From Bacteroidota bacterium (GTDB lineage: Bacteria > Bacteroidota > Ignavibacteria > Kryptoniales > JAKASW01): a stretch of 64,000 bases of DNA. Each line of letters begins with the position of its first letter. The stretch's first letter is position 1. The translations under genes were made by a program, and so were the position numbers. The stretch covers positions 1 through 64,000 of the forward strand of contig JAMCQL010000080.1 of the NCBI GenBank assembly GCA_023381615.1. The letters run 5' to 3'. Of this stretch, positions 35,369-45,755 are shown piece by piece. A model generated the notes under the pieces. It was not told the origin of the DNA. It saw only the letters and a list, made by a program, of their open reading frames with translations, and did not search any database.

Positions 35369-35435
35369 TCATCTCGACGAGTCGTCGATGACCCTCTACG
35401 AGGCCGTAGGCCGACCCGTCGGGAGTCATCGACCG
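35369..35435. repeat. Dispersed palindromic repeat, copy C
   Basis: TCTCGACGAGTCGTCGATGACC, CTCTACGAGGCCGTAGGCCGAC and GGGAGTCATCGACC. The opening word TCGACGAGTCGTC and the word CTCTACGAG.CCGTAGG.CGAC are shared with copy B. Confidence 0.65.
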
Positions 35436-35629
35436 TGTGCTATTCCTTTTCAATGACAATTCTGGGATTATATTAGCAAATATAAAACCTTCAAACCGAA
35501 GATTTAGTTCTTTATAGTATTAGGTAGAATTTGCGATAATCCATTCCTGACGTTGATTTTCTATTGGGGTGCATCTATATTTTCAATGGAGATTTCACTA
35601 ACAAAAACTAAAATTGTGGGATCACTGAC

Positions 35630-36313
35630 ATGAGAGAGGCAATGGAGTTTCTGAAGAACGCTCCCATCTTTGAGGAGTTGGAAGAAAGAGATTTTGCCCG
35701 CATAAGTGCTTGCGGCGTGAGGAAAACATACAAGAAGGGCGACGTCATCCTAATGGAAGAAGAGTCGGGGTCGGCATTGTTTGTAATCATCGCAGGAGAA
35801 GTAAAGGTTATCAGGGTGGGAGAAGACGGACGCGAAGTGATACTCAGCATTTTGGGATCGAGTGATATTTTCGGCGAGATGGCATTACTCGACGGAGAGA
35901 CTCGTTCTGCAAGTGTTGTAGCTCTTGACAGCGCCGAACTTTTTATGATTCACCGGAAAGATTTTTTGGCTCTTCTGCACGAATATCCGAGCATCGCAAT
36001 ATCTCTGTTGAAACATCTCACGCAGCGTTTGCGGAGAGCAGATGCGCTCATCAAAAGTCTGTCCTTGAAGGACGCCTTTCATCGGGTCGGCTACGTCTTG
36101 CTGCAATTCGCTGATGAACGGGGGCGTATCAGACAAGGGAAGGTCGAAATTGATAACTTGCCCATTCAGCAGGAAATAGCAAACATGGCAGGGACTACCA
36201 GAGAGACGGTGTCGCGCACTTTCAGCAAAATGGAGAAGCTGAAACTCATTCAGGTCAACGGCAACATGATTGTCATTCAGGATTACGAGTCGTTTAGACA
36301 GAAGTTCAGTTAA
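35630..36313 (+). CDS. Crp/Fnr family transcriptional regulator
   Basis: About 227 aa. ATG 35642 has a better AGAGAGG site than ATG 35630; either keeps the domain. An N-terminal cyclic-nucleotide-binding beta-roll (SGSALFVIIAGEVKVIRV, GEMALLDGETRSASV) leads through a dimer helix to a winged helix-turn-helix with QQEIANMAGTTRETVSRTFSKMEKLKLI. There is no N-terminal cysteine cluster, so it is not an FNR-type oxygen sensor. The R-S-A in GETRSASV suggests a cyclic-nucleotide pocket. Next gene follows after 7 nt. Confidence 0.9.
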   Translation: MREAMEFLKNAPIFEELEERDFARISACGVRKTYKKGDVILMEEESGSALFVIIAGEVKVIRVGEDGREVILSILGSSDIFGEMALLDGETRSASVVALDSAELFMIHRKDFLALLHEYPSIAISLLKHLTQRLRRADALIKSLSLKDAFHRVGYVLLQFADERGRIRQGKVEIDNLPIQQEIANMAGTTRETVSRTFSKMEKLKLIQVNGNMIVIQDYESFRQKFS

Positions 36314-36320
36314 CGCAATT

Positions 36321-37265
36321 GTGGAAACCCTGTCCGGCATTTCTGTTAAGATAGACCTTCATACCCACACTACTTTTTCCGATGGTGCGCTTAGAACTCG
36401 AGAACTTTTGCTGAAAGCTAAAGGCTGTGGGATAACTACTATAAGCATAACTGACCATGACACGATATCGGCACTTGAAGATGCAAAGGAATTCTCCAAA
36501 GAGATCGGAATGAATCTCGTCCCGGGAATCGAGATTACATCGAGGCTCAAACATTCTCAGCTCCACTTCCTCGGATATTTTTTCGATTACACTAACAAGA
36601 AATTTTTGTCTAGACTGCAAGAGCTTCAAGACGCAAGAATACTCCGCGCAAAAAAGATTATCGCAAAACTTAATCGAATTAAAATTCCGTTGAAACTTGA
36701 ATCGGTGCTTGAGAAAGCTGGCGTCAAGAATTCAATTGGACGTCCGCATATCGCCAACATGATGGTCGAAGAAGGTTATGCGGAAACCTATGAAGAAGTT
36801 TTTCATAAGTACATCGGGATTGGAAAACCTGCTTACGAAGCAAATCACCCTTTTCCACCGGAGGAAGCGATTCGAATGGTTGCGGAAGCCGGCGGGCTGA
36901 GTTTCCTTGCACATCCTTCGCATTACGTCAGCGAAGGACTCTTGCGTGAGTTGTTGAAGTATGGGCTGGACGGCATTGAAGTGATCCATCCATCTCATTC
37001 CGCCGACGGGACTGAATTCTATGACAAGTTTGCAGATGACAATTCTATTTTGAAATGCGGCGGAAGTGATTTTCACGGCGGATTGAAAAATGATGATGTC
37101 AACATGGGAAAGTATGTGGTGGATCGGTCGTGGGTTGATCGGATCGAGGAGAAGCTTATTAACAGAAAAGTCTTGGAATATCGGCCTCAGGCTTGCTCCC
37201 CAGGCGCATCCGTCTCTGGCGGAGATGAGCTAAAGCTCAAAGGAGAATTCATTGGTAAATCATGA
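36321..37265 (+). CDS. PHP-domain phosphoesterase (TrpH/YciV-like)
   Basis: About 314 aa from the GTG at 36321, just after the regulator's stop. The longer open frame lies inside that gene. PHP metal motifs are intact: [35 protein letters not shown] and CGGSDFHG. The AMP-phosphatase-like insertion (about 90-190) is as in the YciV/TrpH group, whose members act as nucleotide phosphatases or 5'-3' exonucleases. It overlaps ribH by 14 nt. Confidence 0.85.
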   Translation: METLSGISVKIDLHTHTTFSDGALRTRELLLKAKGCGITTISITDHDTISALEDAKEFSKEIGMNLVPGIEITSRLKHSQLHFLGYFFDYTNKKFLSRLQELQDARILRAKKIIAKLNRIKIPLKLESVLEKAGVKNSIGRPHIANMMVEEGYAETYEEVFHKYIGIGKPAYEANHPFPPEEAIRMVAEAGGLSFLAHPSHYVSEGLLRELLKYGLDGIEVIHPSHSADGTEFYDKFADDNSILKCGGSDFHGGLKNDDVNMGKYVVDRSWVDRIEEKLINRKVLEYRPQACSPGASVSGGDELKLKGEFIGKS

Positions 37266-37725
37266 AGGTAAACTTGAAGGAAGCGGTTTAAAGGTCGCAA
37301 TAGTGGTCAGCAGATTTAACGGTTTTATTACCGACCGGCTGCTCTCGGGAGCTTTGGATGGACTCGTGCGGCATGGAGTTGATGAAAAGAATATCGAAGT
37401 CTATCACTGTCCGGGTGCATTTGAAATTACTGCCACCGCTAAGAGAGTTGTTGATGCAAAAAAGCATGATGCTGTAATCTGTCTCGGAGCGGTGATTCGT
37501 GGGGAGACGCCGCATTTCGATTACGTAGCAGGCGAATCCGCAAAAGGTGTCGGTCAGCTTTCACTTACTTCGAATGTCCCGGTAATTTACGGAATACTCA
37601 CTACCGACACAGTTGAGCAGGCAATCGACCGCGCAGGAGCGAAATCGGGCAACAAAGGTTTCGATGCAGCGTTGGCTGCGATCGAAATGGCAAACCTTTT
37701 CAAGAAGCTACCGTCAGCTTCATGA
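37252..37725 (+). CDS. ribH: 6,7-dimethyl-8-ribityllumazine synthase
   Basis: 157 aa from a TTG at 37252 with AAAGGAG upstream. Penultimate step of riboflavin synthesis. Signatures: [68 protein letters not shown]. Its start lies in the end of the PHP gene and its stop overlaps the PorZ-like gene, so all three are coupled. No other riboflavin gene is nearby. Confidence 0.95.
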   Translation: MVNHEGKLEGSGLKVAIVVSRFNGFITDRLLSGALDGLVRHGVDEKNIEVYHCPGAFEITATAKRVVDAKKHDAVICLGAVIRGETPHFDYVAGESAKGVGQLSLTSNVPVIYGILTTDTVEQAIDRAGAKSGNKGFDAALAAIEMANLFKKLPSAS

Positions 37726-39941
37726 TCAAGAAAATATATCTTTTCTTAAGCGTCGTTTTCCTTGCGGTTGGAGCTGTTGCGCAAGTTCAGACTTGGAAAA
37801 ACTTTTCAAGCATGTACTATGTCAACGCGCTTGCCATTGCGCCGGGAAAAGTCTGGGCTGCCACAGCCGGCGGAGTTTTCTCTTATTCTCCGCTGACCGG
37901 GACTTTCAAACAATTTACAACGACAGAAGGCTTGTCAAACATCCAAGCGACTTCGATCGCTGTTGACACCGGAAATTCCATCTTGGTCGGAGAAGGGAAC
38001 GGGGCGATCGACGAGCTGGATTCCAATGGGACGCCAATCCGTACTCAGCAAGACATAGCGAAGTCGTCCGCGCTTTCGAAGCAGGTCACCAATCTTTCTC
38101 TCGTCGGGGACACGCTATTTGCCTGCACTCCTTTTGGCGTGGTTCTTATTTCTCGTTCTTCATTTGAGGTCATCGACAGCTACACGCATTACATACCTTC
38201 TCAAAGTGGCGTTGCCGCGACTGGCGCTGCTATTTATAAAGGCAATATTTATGTTGCGAGTCAGTTCGGGTTGTCTGTCGCGCCGCGCTCAGGCATTAAC
38301 CTTGCCGCTCCCGATTTATGGCATGTGGTAGATACACTCGGTTTGTCATCTGGAGCAAACGGAATCGAGGTCTTCAATGGCGCTTTGTATGTCGGAACCA
38401 ACGCGGGTTTGTATTTTACAAACGACGGAACAACATTCCAGCGATTTACTGCATTTACAGGTTTGACTGCGAAAACATTGGCGCTTGCCCCCAATTCGCT
38501 TTTATTCGGTTCGCAAAATGGTTTGTTCAGGTTGAACACCAATGGCTCTCTAAGCACGGTTTACAACGGCGGAGTAACGTTGAATGATGTTGTCTCATAT
38601 TCCGACACACTTGTTATTGGAGCTACATCGCAGGGTTTACTTTCTATCGGATCGACTGTTCAGCAAATATTGCCGCCCGGTCCGGCGACCAACGTTATAT
38701 CAAATCTATCCGTGGACAGTGCAGGTAATCTTTGGTGCTCGGCGAGTTTGAATGATGTCGGCGTGGCGTTTATGGAATACAACGGGACCAATTGGAAAAA
38801 TTTCAACAGGAATGCATTTCCGGTTCTGCCGACGAATACCTATTACCAGATCAGCGCTGTTTGCGGAAACAGAGTCGTTGCCGGCTCGTGGGGATACGGG
38901 ATGGCTCTCCTGAGCGGTGATTCGATAAAAATTTTCAACCGTTCCAACTCTCCGCTTGTTGGCGAGCCGAACGATGCGAACTTTGTTCTTGTTGGAGACG
39001 CTATTTGTGATTCCTACGGAAATATCTGGATGACGAACCCGCTTGCATTCAATGGTAATGCGATAGCAGTATATTCGCCTAAGGATACATTATGGTACAG
39101 CTTTAACAATAGTTATTCGGTGCCGTCAGGATTTGTTCCGATAGCAATTGATGCTTACGGTGGGCTCTGGGCGGGAGATGAGTATGGCGACAAACTCGGT
39201 GAGTACCACGGACTGTTTTATTACAACACAAATGGCACGCTCAGTAATAAAACTGACGATAAAAGCTTTTTAATTACACAGAGCGACGGACTTCTCAGTA
39301 ATCAAGTAACTTCAGTTGCTGTCGATAATGAAGATCAAGTATGGGTCGGGACGAATTTGGGTTTAAACGTGCTTTACGATCCATCAAATCCGTCTTTTAT
39401 ATCATCGATTTATTCTATGTTGGATCAGAACATAAACGGAATTGATTACGATGCTCTGGACAACAAATGGGTTGCAACTAACACAGGCGTTTACGTCTTA
39501 TCGAAAGATGGCAATACACGACTAGCGCAATATGATATTACAAACAGCCCATTGCTCAGCGACAACGTAAAGGCAATTGCATACGACAGGGTGCGCGGAA
39601 TAGTATACTTCGAAACGGACTACGGGATAACTGAATTAAAGACCGGTGTGATCCAACCCGAAGTGGACCTTTCTAAGTTGAAGATTTTTCCGGATCCTGC
39701 GAAACTACCGGTTCAACAGCCAATTCAAATTGTCGGTTTGGTGGCGAACAGTCATATAAAAGTCTTTTCTGTAGATGGCATGCTTGTCGATGAATTTGAC
39801 GCGCAGGGCGGGAAGATCGCATATTGGAATGGAACAGATAGCGGTGGAAAGTTGCTCCCGAGCGGCGTCTACATAGTCGTCGCCTATTCTCAGGATGGCA
39901 GTCAGAGCACGGTTGCAAAGATTGCTTTGATTCATCGATGA
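37722..39941 (+). CDS. PorZ-like beta-propeller protein with C-terminal Ig-like sorting-type domain
   Basis: 739 aa. Signal peptide ends near AVAQ. Two groups of propeller blades follow, marked by (L/V)W(A/V)(A/G)T..GV/L and DG(L)LS.(N)QVTSVAVD. The last ~85 residues (IFPDPAKL...[31 protein letters not shown]) form an Ig-like T9SS-type tail. PorZ, the surface component that hands anionic lipopolysaccharide to the T9SS attachment machine, has the same length and layout, so PorZ is a fair guess. The T9SS tails elsewhere in this window agree. It overlaps ribH by 4 nt. Confidence 0.65.
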   Translation: MIKKIYLFLSVVFLAVGAVAQVQTWKNFSSMYYVNALAIAPGKVWAATAGGVFSYSPLTGTFKQFTTTEGLSNIQATSIAVDTGNSILVGEGNGAIDELDSNGTPIRTQQDIAKSSALSKQVTNLSLVGDTLFACTPFGVVLISRSSFEVIDSYTHYIPSQSGVAATGAAIYKGNIYVASQFGLSVAPRSGINLAAPDLWHVVDTLGLSSGANGIEVFNGALYVGTNAGLYFTNDGTTFQRFTAFTGLTAKTLALAPNSLLFGSQNGLFRLNTNGSLSTVYNGGVTLNDVVSYSDTLVIGATSQGLLSIGSTVQQILPPGPATNVISNLSVDSAGNLWCSASLNDVGVAFMEYNGTNWKNFNRNAFPVLPTNTYYQISAVCGNRVVAGSWGYGMALLSGDSIKIFNRSNSPLVGEPNDANFVLVGDAICDSYGNIWMTNPLAFNGNAIAVYSPKDTLWYSFNNSYSVPSGFVPIAIDAYGGLWAGDEYGDKLGEYHGLFYYNTNGTLSNKTDDKSFLITQSDGLLSNQVTSVAVDNEDQVWVGTNLGLNVLYDPSNPSFISSIYSMLDQNINGIDYDALDNKWVATNTGVYVLSKDGNTRLAQYDITNSPLLSDNVKAIAYDRVRGIVYFETDYGITELKTGVIQPEVDLSKLKIFPDPAKLPVQQPIQIVGLVANSHIKVFSVDGMLVDEFDAQGGKIAYWNGTDSGGKLLPSGVYIVVAYSQDGSQSTVAKIALIHR

Positions 39942-40084
39942 GTTTATAACCGAACGCATGATAGGCGTCTCGTCGAGATTGGCAAATCAGCTCAAGAAAT
40001 TTTCATCAAACGAATTAAGACGGCCAATAAATCAAAAACTGTCAGTTAGCTTTTTTCTGACCTGTCTTTTATATTAGAAAAGAA

Positions 40085-41320
40085 ATGGAAACTGTTTCCA
40101 CATTTACCCGAAGGAGGCATACTCGATTGGACTTATTCCAAAAATGCTATGATTATACTCTTGCTGATGATGTAAAGAAGCAGGGACTTTATCCTTATTT
40201 TCATCCATTCCAAGAGAACGAAGGGCCTGTTGTTGTAATAGACGGAAGAAAAATTATAATGGCAGGTTCGAATAATTATTTAGGTTTAACCACACGACCA
40301 AGAGTTCAAGAAGCAGCAAAGAAAGCAATTGATAAGTACGGTACTGGATGTTCGGGCTCACGCTATCTGACCGGGACAGTTGATTTGCATGTAGAGCTTG
40401 AAGAGCGGCTTGCGAAATTTATGAACAAAGAAGCTTGCTTGACTTATTCAACAGGATTTCAAACGGCTCTTGGTGTCATTTCAACTTTGGTTCAGCGCGG
40501 CGATTACGTTATTTCTGACCGCGAGAACCATGCTTGTATTGTCATGGGCACGATGATTTCCAAAGGACAAACGGCAGAGCTTGTTCGGTACAAGCACAAC
40601 GACATGGAAAACCTCGAAAGAGTGATATCTAAAATACCACTGGATGCACCGAAGCTTATCGTGTCGGATGGAGTGTTTTCGACATCCGGCGATATACTTG
40701 ACTTGCCCCCAATGGTAGAAGTTGCGAAGAAATACAACGCGCGTATAATGCTTGACGATGCGCATGCGGTTGGTGTTATCGGCGAAGGCGGCCGCGGAAC
40801 AGCAAGCCATTTCGGCCTCGAAGACAGCGTAGATTTGGTGATGGGAACATTTTCGAAGACGTTCGCGTCACTGGGCGGCTTTGTGGTCGGAGAAAAATCC
40901 GTCATCAATTACTTGAAACATAATTCAGCGGCGTTCATTTTCAGCGCAAGTCCGACTCCGGCTTCTGTTGCCGCAGCAATTGAATCGTTGAAGATTTTGG
41001 AAGAAGAACCGGAATTAGTGGACCGTCTGATAACTAATGCCGACCGCGTCAGACAGGGTTTGAAGCAGCTCGGTTTCAATGTCCATGAAAACAGGACGGC
41101 AATTGTACCAGTAATTATCGGTGACACTATGAAGACGCTGCTGTTCTGGAAGAGGCTCTTCGAGGCGGGTGTTTATGCCAATGCTTTTGTAAGACCCGGT
41201 GTACCTCCCGGAATGGAAATGCTCCGCACCAGCTACATGGCAACTCACGAGCCTGAACAGTTGGACAAAATTATTGAATTGTTTGGAGTTATAGGCAAAG
41301 AACTCGGGATAATAGGTTGA
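40085..41320 (+). CDS. Serine palmitoyltransferase (alpha-oxoamine synthase family)
   Basis: 411 aa. PLP enzyme condensing L-serine with palmitoyl-CoA to 3-ketosphinganine. PLP lysine K258 lies in [13 protein letters not shown]; also [16 protein letters not shown] and [21 protein letters not shown]. The opening [34 protein letters not shown] (quoted in parts: [25 protein letters not shown]) matches bacterial SPT better than biotin synthase BioF or KBL, because of the bulky N-terminal segment. The adjacent gene supports sphingolipid synthesis. Confidence 0.82.
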   Translation: METVSTFTRRRHTRLDLFQKCYDYTLADDVKKQGLYPYFHPFQENEGPVVVIDGRKIIMAGSNNYLGLTTRPRVQEAAKKAIDKYGTGCSGSRYLTGTVDLHVELEERLAKFMNKEACLTYSTGFQTALGVISTLVQRGDYVISDRENHACIVMGTMISKGQTAELVRYKHNDMENLERVISKIPLDAPKLIVSDGVFSTSGDILDLPPMVEVAKKYNARIMLDDAHAVGVIGEGGRGTASHFGLEDSVDLVMGTFSKTFASLGGFVVGEKSVINYLKHNSAAFIFSASPTPASVAAAIESLKILEEEPELVDRLITNADRVRQGLKQLGFNVHENRTAIVPVIIGDTMKTLLFWKRLFEAGVYANAFVRPGVPPGMEMLRTSYMATHEPEQLDKIIELFGVIGKELGIIG

Positions 41321-41374
41321 GCCGAAGTCCCGTTTTGGTTGAATCAATGACGAAGCACAAAAAAGAGGGATACA

Positions 41375-42493
41375 ATGAGCGCAATTAGTGTTGAGCCCGT
41401 TCGCACCAAGAAGGACCTAATGACATTCATAAAGCTGCCTTGGAAAATTTACGAGAAGGATCCGTACTGGGTTCCACCGCTGTTGATGGATCGCAAGAAG
41501 TTGTTGGACACAAAGAAGAATCCGTTTTACAAACACTCTGAGATAGAATTGTTCCTTGCGAAAAAAGATGGAGAGATTGTCGGAAGAAACGCTGCAATTA
41601 TCAATCACAACCACAATAAGTTTCACGAAGAAGAAATAGGTTTCTTTGGGTTCTTTGAATCCATCAACGACCAGCAAGTAGCAAATGCACTTTTCGATGC
41701 CTCTAAAGACTGGATTAAGAAAAAAGGGTTTCCGGCAATGCGCGGCCCGATGAACCCATCGACGAACGACGAAGTTGGTTTGCTAGTCGAGGGTTTCGAC
41801 AGCAGTCCGATCATGCTGATGACGTATAATCCGAAATACTACCTGAATTTGTACGACAATTATGGTCTCGAAAAGGAAAAGGACCTGTTCGCTTACCACG
41901 TTAATGCAGACAAGGTGTTTACTGATAAGCTGGAGCGTGTGGCGCGAATGGTGACGCACAGGGAAGGGGTTACCTTCAGGAGTATCAACATGAAGGAACT
42001 CAAAAAAGAAATTCAGTTAGTCAAGGAAGTGTACAACGAAGCATGGAGCAAGAACTGGGGATTTGTTCCGATGACAGATGAGGAGTTTGATTTCCTCGCG
42101 GAAGATCTAAAGCAGGTTGTAGAGCCGGACCTCGCGATATTTGCCGAAGTAAAAGGTAAGCCTGTTGGATTTGCCCTGTCGCTTCCCGACATTAATTATG
42201 CATTAAAATTCAATAAGAAGGGACACCTTTTGCCGGGCGTTTATCATCTTCTCACAAAGAAGAAACAGATCCATTGGATCAGAATAATGGTGCTTGGTGT
42301 TATTCACAGTTACCAGCAAACAGGCATAGCGGCAGTTTTGTTCTACGAGACTGGAAAGCGCGCCGTGAAACATGGTTATCCCGATGGCGAAGCTTCGTGG
42401 GTTCTTGAAGACAATTTGATGATGAACCGCAGCGCCGAATTGCTGAACGCAACCAAATACAAAACTTACAGAGTCTACAAGAAGGATTTCTAA
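41375..42493 (+). CDS. GNAT-fold acyltransferase, candidate bacterial ceramide synthase
   Basis: 372 aa with no signal peptide. The pattern WKIYEKDPYWVPPL at the N-terminus, MRGPMNPSTNDEVGLLVEGF and HSYQQTGIAAVLFYETGKRAVKHGY (in parts: HSYQQTGIAAVL; FYETGKR) places it in the ~370-aa YghO-like group of GNAT proteins. In Caulobacter a protein of this group, encoded beside spt, acylates the sphinganine amine (bCerS). Here it follows serine palmitoyltransferase by 54 nt, so ceramide synthase is the leading guess. Activity is inferred from family and position. Confidence 0.65.
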   Translation: MSAISVEPVRTKKDLMTFIKLPWKIYEKDPYWVPPLLMDRKKLLDTKKNPFYKHSEIELFLAKKDGEIVGRNAAIINHNHNKFHEEEIGFFGFFESINDQQVANALFDASKDWIKKKGFPAMRGPMNPSTNDEVGLLVEGFDSSPIMLMTYNPKYYLNLYDNYGLEKEKDLFAYHVNADKVFTDKLERVARMVTHREGVTFRSINMKELKKEIQLVKEVYNEAWSKNWGFVPMTDEEFDFLAEDLKQVVEPDLAIFAEVKGKPVGFALSLPDINYALKFNKKGHLLPGVYHLLTKKKQIHWIRIMVLGVIHSYQQTGIAAVLFYETGKRAVKHGYPDGEASWVLEDNLMMNRSAELLNATKYKTYRVYKKDF

Positions 42494-42511
42494 ACTGGAG
42501 GATTCAGGAAA

Positions 42512-43435
42512 ATGGCTGTAAAAAAAGTTGACAAAATATGGATGAACGGAAAGCTTGTTGATTGGGATGATGCAAAAATTCATGTAATGTCTCATGTGAT
42601 TCACTACGGTTCAAGTTGGTTCGAAGGAATTCGTTGTTACGATACCGCGAGAGGTTCAGCGATTTTCAGACTCGACGAACATTTAAAAAGACTTGTAAAT
42701 TCGGTAAAGATTTACCACGCTGAGATCCCTTATTCAAATGAGCAGCTAAAGCAAGGGATTATGGAAACAATCAGGGCAAATAAGATGCGCGCCTGCTACA
42801 TTCGTCCTGTTGTCTATCGCGGATACGGCGAAGTCGGCGTTAATCCGTTGAACTGCCCGATTGACACTGCAATTGCTGTTTGGGACTGGGGACAATATCT
42901 TGGCAGCGGAGCGATGGAAGATGGAATTGATGTATGCGTGTCGAGCTGGCGCCGCCCAACTCCGGACACCTTTCCGACGATGGCGAAGAGCGGAGGGAAT
43001 TACATGAATTCTCAATTAATTAAATCTGAAGCGATTGCGAACGGCTACGCCGAAGGTATTGCGCTCGATGTGAATGGCTACATAAGCGAAGGAAGCGGCG
43101 AGAATATTTTTTTGGTTTATAACGGTGCGCTGTACACAACGCCACTGTACTCCGCAATACTGCCCGGTATAACAAGGATGACGGTTATGCAGCTTGCAAA
43201 AGAGGCCGGCATAGAAGTTAAAGAGGAAGTCATGCTTCGTGAGATGCTTTATGTCGCAGATGAAGTCTTCTTTGCCGGAACAGCAGCAGAGCTAACTCCG
43301 ATTCGCTCGGTTGACAAAATAAAAGTCGGCAGTGGTAAACCCGGACCCGTTACTCGCGAGATGCAGAACCAATATTTCAAAATTGTAAAAGATGGCGTAG
43401 ACAAACACGACTGGTTGACATTTATCTATGATTAA
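42512..43435 (+). CDS. ilvE: Branched-chain amino acid aminotransferase
   Basis: 307 aa, fold type IV PLP enzyme that transaminates valine, leucine and isoleucine. PLP lysine K159 in PTMAKSGGNYMNS; also HYGSSWFEGIRCYD, YIRPVVYRGYGEVGV, EGSGENIFLV and FFAGTAAELTPIRSVD. An 18-nt gap to the acyltransferase gene holds a GGAGG site (CTGGAGGATT). It could provide precursors for branched (iso) acyl or sphingoid chains, but that is inference. Confidence 0.93.
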   Translation: MAVKKVDKIWMNGKLVDWDDAKIHVMSHVIHYGSSWFEGIRCYDTARGSAIFRLDEHLKRLVNSVKIYHAEIPYSNEQLKQGIMETIRANKMRACYIRPVVYRGYGEVGVNPLNCPIDTAIAVWDWGQYLGSGAMEDGIDVCVSSWRRPTPDTFPTMAKSGGNYMNSQLIKSEAIANGYAEGIALDVNGYISEGSGENIFLVYNGALYTTPLYSAILPGITRMTVMQLAKEAGIEVKEEVMLREMLYVADEVFFAGTAAELTPIRSVDKIKVGSGKPGPVTREMQNQYFKIVKDGVDKHDWLTFIYD

Positions 43436-43446
43436 ATTCGCGGGCT

Positions 43447-43989
43447 ATGACAGAGCAGGCGACGACACAAAGTAGTCTGTGGCATAATTTTTTCCGGCAG
43501 CGGACAGAAGAGGATAATTCTTTAGAATCGCTTCTCTCAAGAGTGCAGATTTTTTCCCAACTTACAAATAGAGAGCTTCGAAAAGTTTCCTCGATAGTCC
43601 ATCGAAGGGAATACGCTGCGAACGAGTACGTCTTCAGTCAAGGCGATCCGGGCCTTGGCATGTACGTCATCGAGGATGGGGAAGTAAGTATAATCTATTC
43701 CGATGAAGCTAGTATTGAGAAAGAACTTACTCTACTGAAAGCCGGTGATTTTTTTGGCGAGTTGTCTCTTCTTGATGAATCTCCGCGGAGCGCTTCGGCT
43801 ATCGCAAAGGCTCCCTCAAGAATTATTGGCTTTTTTAGGCCGGATCTGATAGATCTTTTAAACCGTTCACCGAAGTCGGGCACCAAAATATTATTCAAGT
43901 TAGGCGAGGTAATCGGAACCCGTCTTAGGATTACAAATGAACAGCTCGGCAAACTTGAGCGCAGGACTGGAAAAGAGTCAGAAAAATAA
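43447..43989 (+). CDS. Cyclic-nucleotide-binding domain protein (no DNA-binding domain)
   Basis: 180 aa. One cNMP-binding beta-roll: YVFSQGDPGLGMYVIEDGEVSIIY, FFGELSLLDESPRSASAIA. The phosphate-cassette RSAS is intact. After the roll there is only a helix (LGEVIGTRLRITNEQLGKL) and no helix-turn-helix, so it is not a typical Crp/Fnr regulator. It may be a free-standing sensor or act on a partner. Confidence 0.85.
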   Translation: MTEQATTQSSLWHNFFRQRTEEDNSLESLLSRVQIFSQLTNRELRKVSSIVHRREYAANEYVFSQGDPGLGMYVIEDGEVSIIYSDEASIEKELTLLKAGDFFGELSLLDESPRSASAIAKAPSRIIGFFRPDLIDLLNRSPKSGTKILFKLGEVIGTRLRITNEQLGKLERRTGKESEK

Positions 43990-44003
43990 ACGGGGAGGAA
44001 ACT

Positions 44004-44474
44004 ATGTCAACCGTTAACTTAAAAAAGATTCTTGTACCGCAGGACTTTTCAGAGTATTCGCTTCATGCTCTAAAGTATGCGGTTACTTTCGCGGAACTTT
44101 TCAATTCAGAACTTATTATCCTTCACATTGTCGAGCCGATAGTCTATCCTGCTGACTTTAGTTTTGGGCAAGTGAGTATTCCGGCAATGGAAGAGGAAAT
44201 TCGGAAGCATAGCGAAGAGCAATTGAACGAGCTTGTTACCAAAGAAATCCCGAAGAAGATCAAAGCAACTGCGATCATCAGGATCGGCAAACCGTTTATC
44301 GAAATAGTCGAAGTTGCGAAATCAGAAAACGCAGACCTCATCGTTATCTCTTCTCACGGCAGAACGGGAATGGATCACGTCCTTTTCGGCAGCACTGCCG
44401 ACAAGGTCGTCAGAAAAGCCCCGTGTCCGGTTCTTACCATCCGTCCGCACGAACACGAATTCGTAGTTCTGTAG
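44004..44474 (+). CDS. Universal stress protein (UspA family)
   Basis: 156 aa, cytoplasmic. The UspA fold is clear: KKILVPQDFSEYSLHALKYAV at the start and the ATP-binding pattern SSHGRTGMDHVLFGSTADKVVRKAPCPVLTI (in parts: HGRTGMDHVLFGST; APCPVLTI) at the end, the G-2x-G-9x-G(S/T) type. CGGGGAGGAAAC precedes the ATG. It likely forms an operon with the preceding cyclic-nucleotide-binding gene. Confidence 0.9.
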   Translation: MSTVNLKKILVPQDFSEYSLHALKYAVTFAELFNSELIILHIVEPIVYPADFSFGQVSIPAMEEEIRKHSEEQLNELVTKEIPKKIKATAIIRIGKPFIEIVEVAKSENADLIVISSHGRTGMDHVLFGSTADKVVRKAPCPVLTIRPHEHEFVVL

Positions 44475-44516
44475 CGGGAATTTTCAATCCAAGAAAGCGT
44501 GTTACAATCTGAGTAT

Positions 44517-44544
44517 CCGCCCCTCAGTCTCTGAGAGGCGGTTT
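44517..44544 (+). terminator. Stem-loop after the universal stress gene
   Basis: CCGCCCCTCAG and CTGAGAGGCGG pair with one mismatch around TCT, followed by GTTT. A strong GC-rich stem but a short T-run; probably a terminator or a processing stem. Confidence 0.55.
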
Positions 44545-44580
44545 ACTCGTGATTCTTTTGTTCATCATAATGGAGCAGAG

Positions 44581-45747
44581 ATGAAACTACGCTTATTCCT
44601 TCTCCTACCGATATTGCTTATTGCTGCGTTGAATACGGGATGCAGTCGCGGCGTCAGGAATGTCAATGAAGCCGCAAAAACCTACCAGAACGCGCAAGAG
44701 AAGCCGGTAGATTTAAAAAGCAGAGATGTCAAAATGCCGCCATTACCGGACCTCAACTCAAAGTACTGGTTCAATGCAAGCCCCAGCATCGTTGAGCATT
44801 TGAAGGGAAAAGTGGTGCTCATTGATTTTTGGGATTACACTTGCGTGAATTGCATACGCACTCTGCCATATATCAAAGAATGGTACAAGAGATACGAGAA
44901 AGATGGATTGGTGATCATCGGCGTTCACGCACCCGAGTTTGAATTTGCGAAGAAACGCGAAAATGTCGCGAACGCAATCGAGAAGTTTGGGCTGAAGTAT
45001 CCGATCGTGATGGATAACGACTTCAGAATCTGGGACATGTTCGGCAATCAGTACTGGCCGGCTAAATATTTGTTTGACAAGAATGGTATCCTGCGGTACA
45101 TCCATTTCGGAGAAGGTGAATACGGCAATTCGGAAGAAATGATCCAGAAGCTTTTGAAGGAGATTAATCCCAACGTTAAACTGCCTCCTTTAATGGAGCC
45201 GATAAGAGCGACAGACATGCCCGGTGCGGTTTGCTATCGTACCACACCAGAGACATATTTGGGATACGATCGCGGCGTGATAGGGAACAAGGAAGGTTAT
45301 GTCCATGACCAAGTCGTTTCTTATTCACAGCCGGCAAGTTTTGATAGAGACAAATTTTACCTCGTAGGGAAATGGGAAATAAGACCGCAATATGTGCGCT
45401 ATGCCGGTGAGGGAAGCGACGGGGTGCTTGCCATCGACTACATCGCGGCAGAAGCAAGCCTCGTCGTCAGGCCGGACTTAAGAGCTGCCTCCGGGCAAAA
45501 AGAACATCAGCCATTTAAAGTTTATGTCTATCAAGATGGCAAGCCGGTTCCAAAGGAGGATTGGTCAAGCGACATTCGGGCGGACTCGAATGGAAACACT
45601 TTTATTTCTGTCGATGAACCGCGGATGTATTACTTGATCAAGAACAAAGAGTACGGCAGACACTTGCTCACGTTGAAGCCGACCTCAGATGAGTTTGCAG
45701 CTTATGCGTTTACATTTGTAACCGCTTGTGAGACTGCGCCGAAGTAA
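44581..45747 (+). CDS. Thioredoxin-like lipoprotein with DipZ-type C-terminal domain
   Basis: 388 aa. Lipobox ALNTGC gives a periplasm- or surface-facing lipoprotein. A redoxin domain (about 50-200) has the CxxC in FWDYTCVNCIRTLPYI, with IIGVHAPEFEFAK after it, as in DipZ/thiol-disulfide isomerases. The rest is a beta-rich domain of the DipZ C-terminal type (KWEIRPQYVRYAG, FKVYVYQDGKPV). It may help disulfide or cytochrome maturation (inference). It ends 8 nt before the convergent regulator. Confidence 0.88.
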   Translation: MKLRLFLLLPILLIAALNTGCSRGVRNVNEAAKTYQNAQEKPVDLKSRDVKMPPLPDLNSKYWFNASPSIVEHLKGKVVLIDFWDYTCVNCIRTLPYIKEWYKRYEKDGLVIIGVHAPEFEFAKKRENVANAIEKFGLKYPIVMDNDFRIWDMFGNQYWPAKYLFDKNGILRYIHFGEGEYGNSEEMIQKLLKEINPNVKLPPLMEPIRATDMPGAVCYRTTPETYLGYDRGVIGNKEGYVHDQVVSYSQPASFDRDKFYLVGKWEIRPQYVRYAGEGSDGVLAIDYIAAEASLVVRPDLRAASGQKEHQPFKVYVYQDGKPVPKEDWSSDIRADSNGNTFISVDEPRMYYLIKNKEYGRHLLTLKPTSDEFAAYAFTFVTACETAPK

Positions 45748-45755
45748 AAATTAAA

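Larger units (their letters stand above)
35134..35629. other. Intergenic region with repeats, 496 nt
   Basis: Spacer between divergent cysteine desulfurase and Crp/Fnr genes. From 35186 it carries a CACGAATCACGCGAATAACACGAAT-like run (given here in pieces: CACGAAT, GCGAAT, CACGAAT), then a GGCGCTCC..GGAGTGCGCC hairpin (35260-35295) and repeat copy C (35369-35435). The AT-rich stretch 35460-35620 probably holds the regulator's promoter. Confidence 0.5.
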
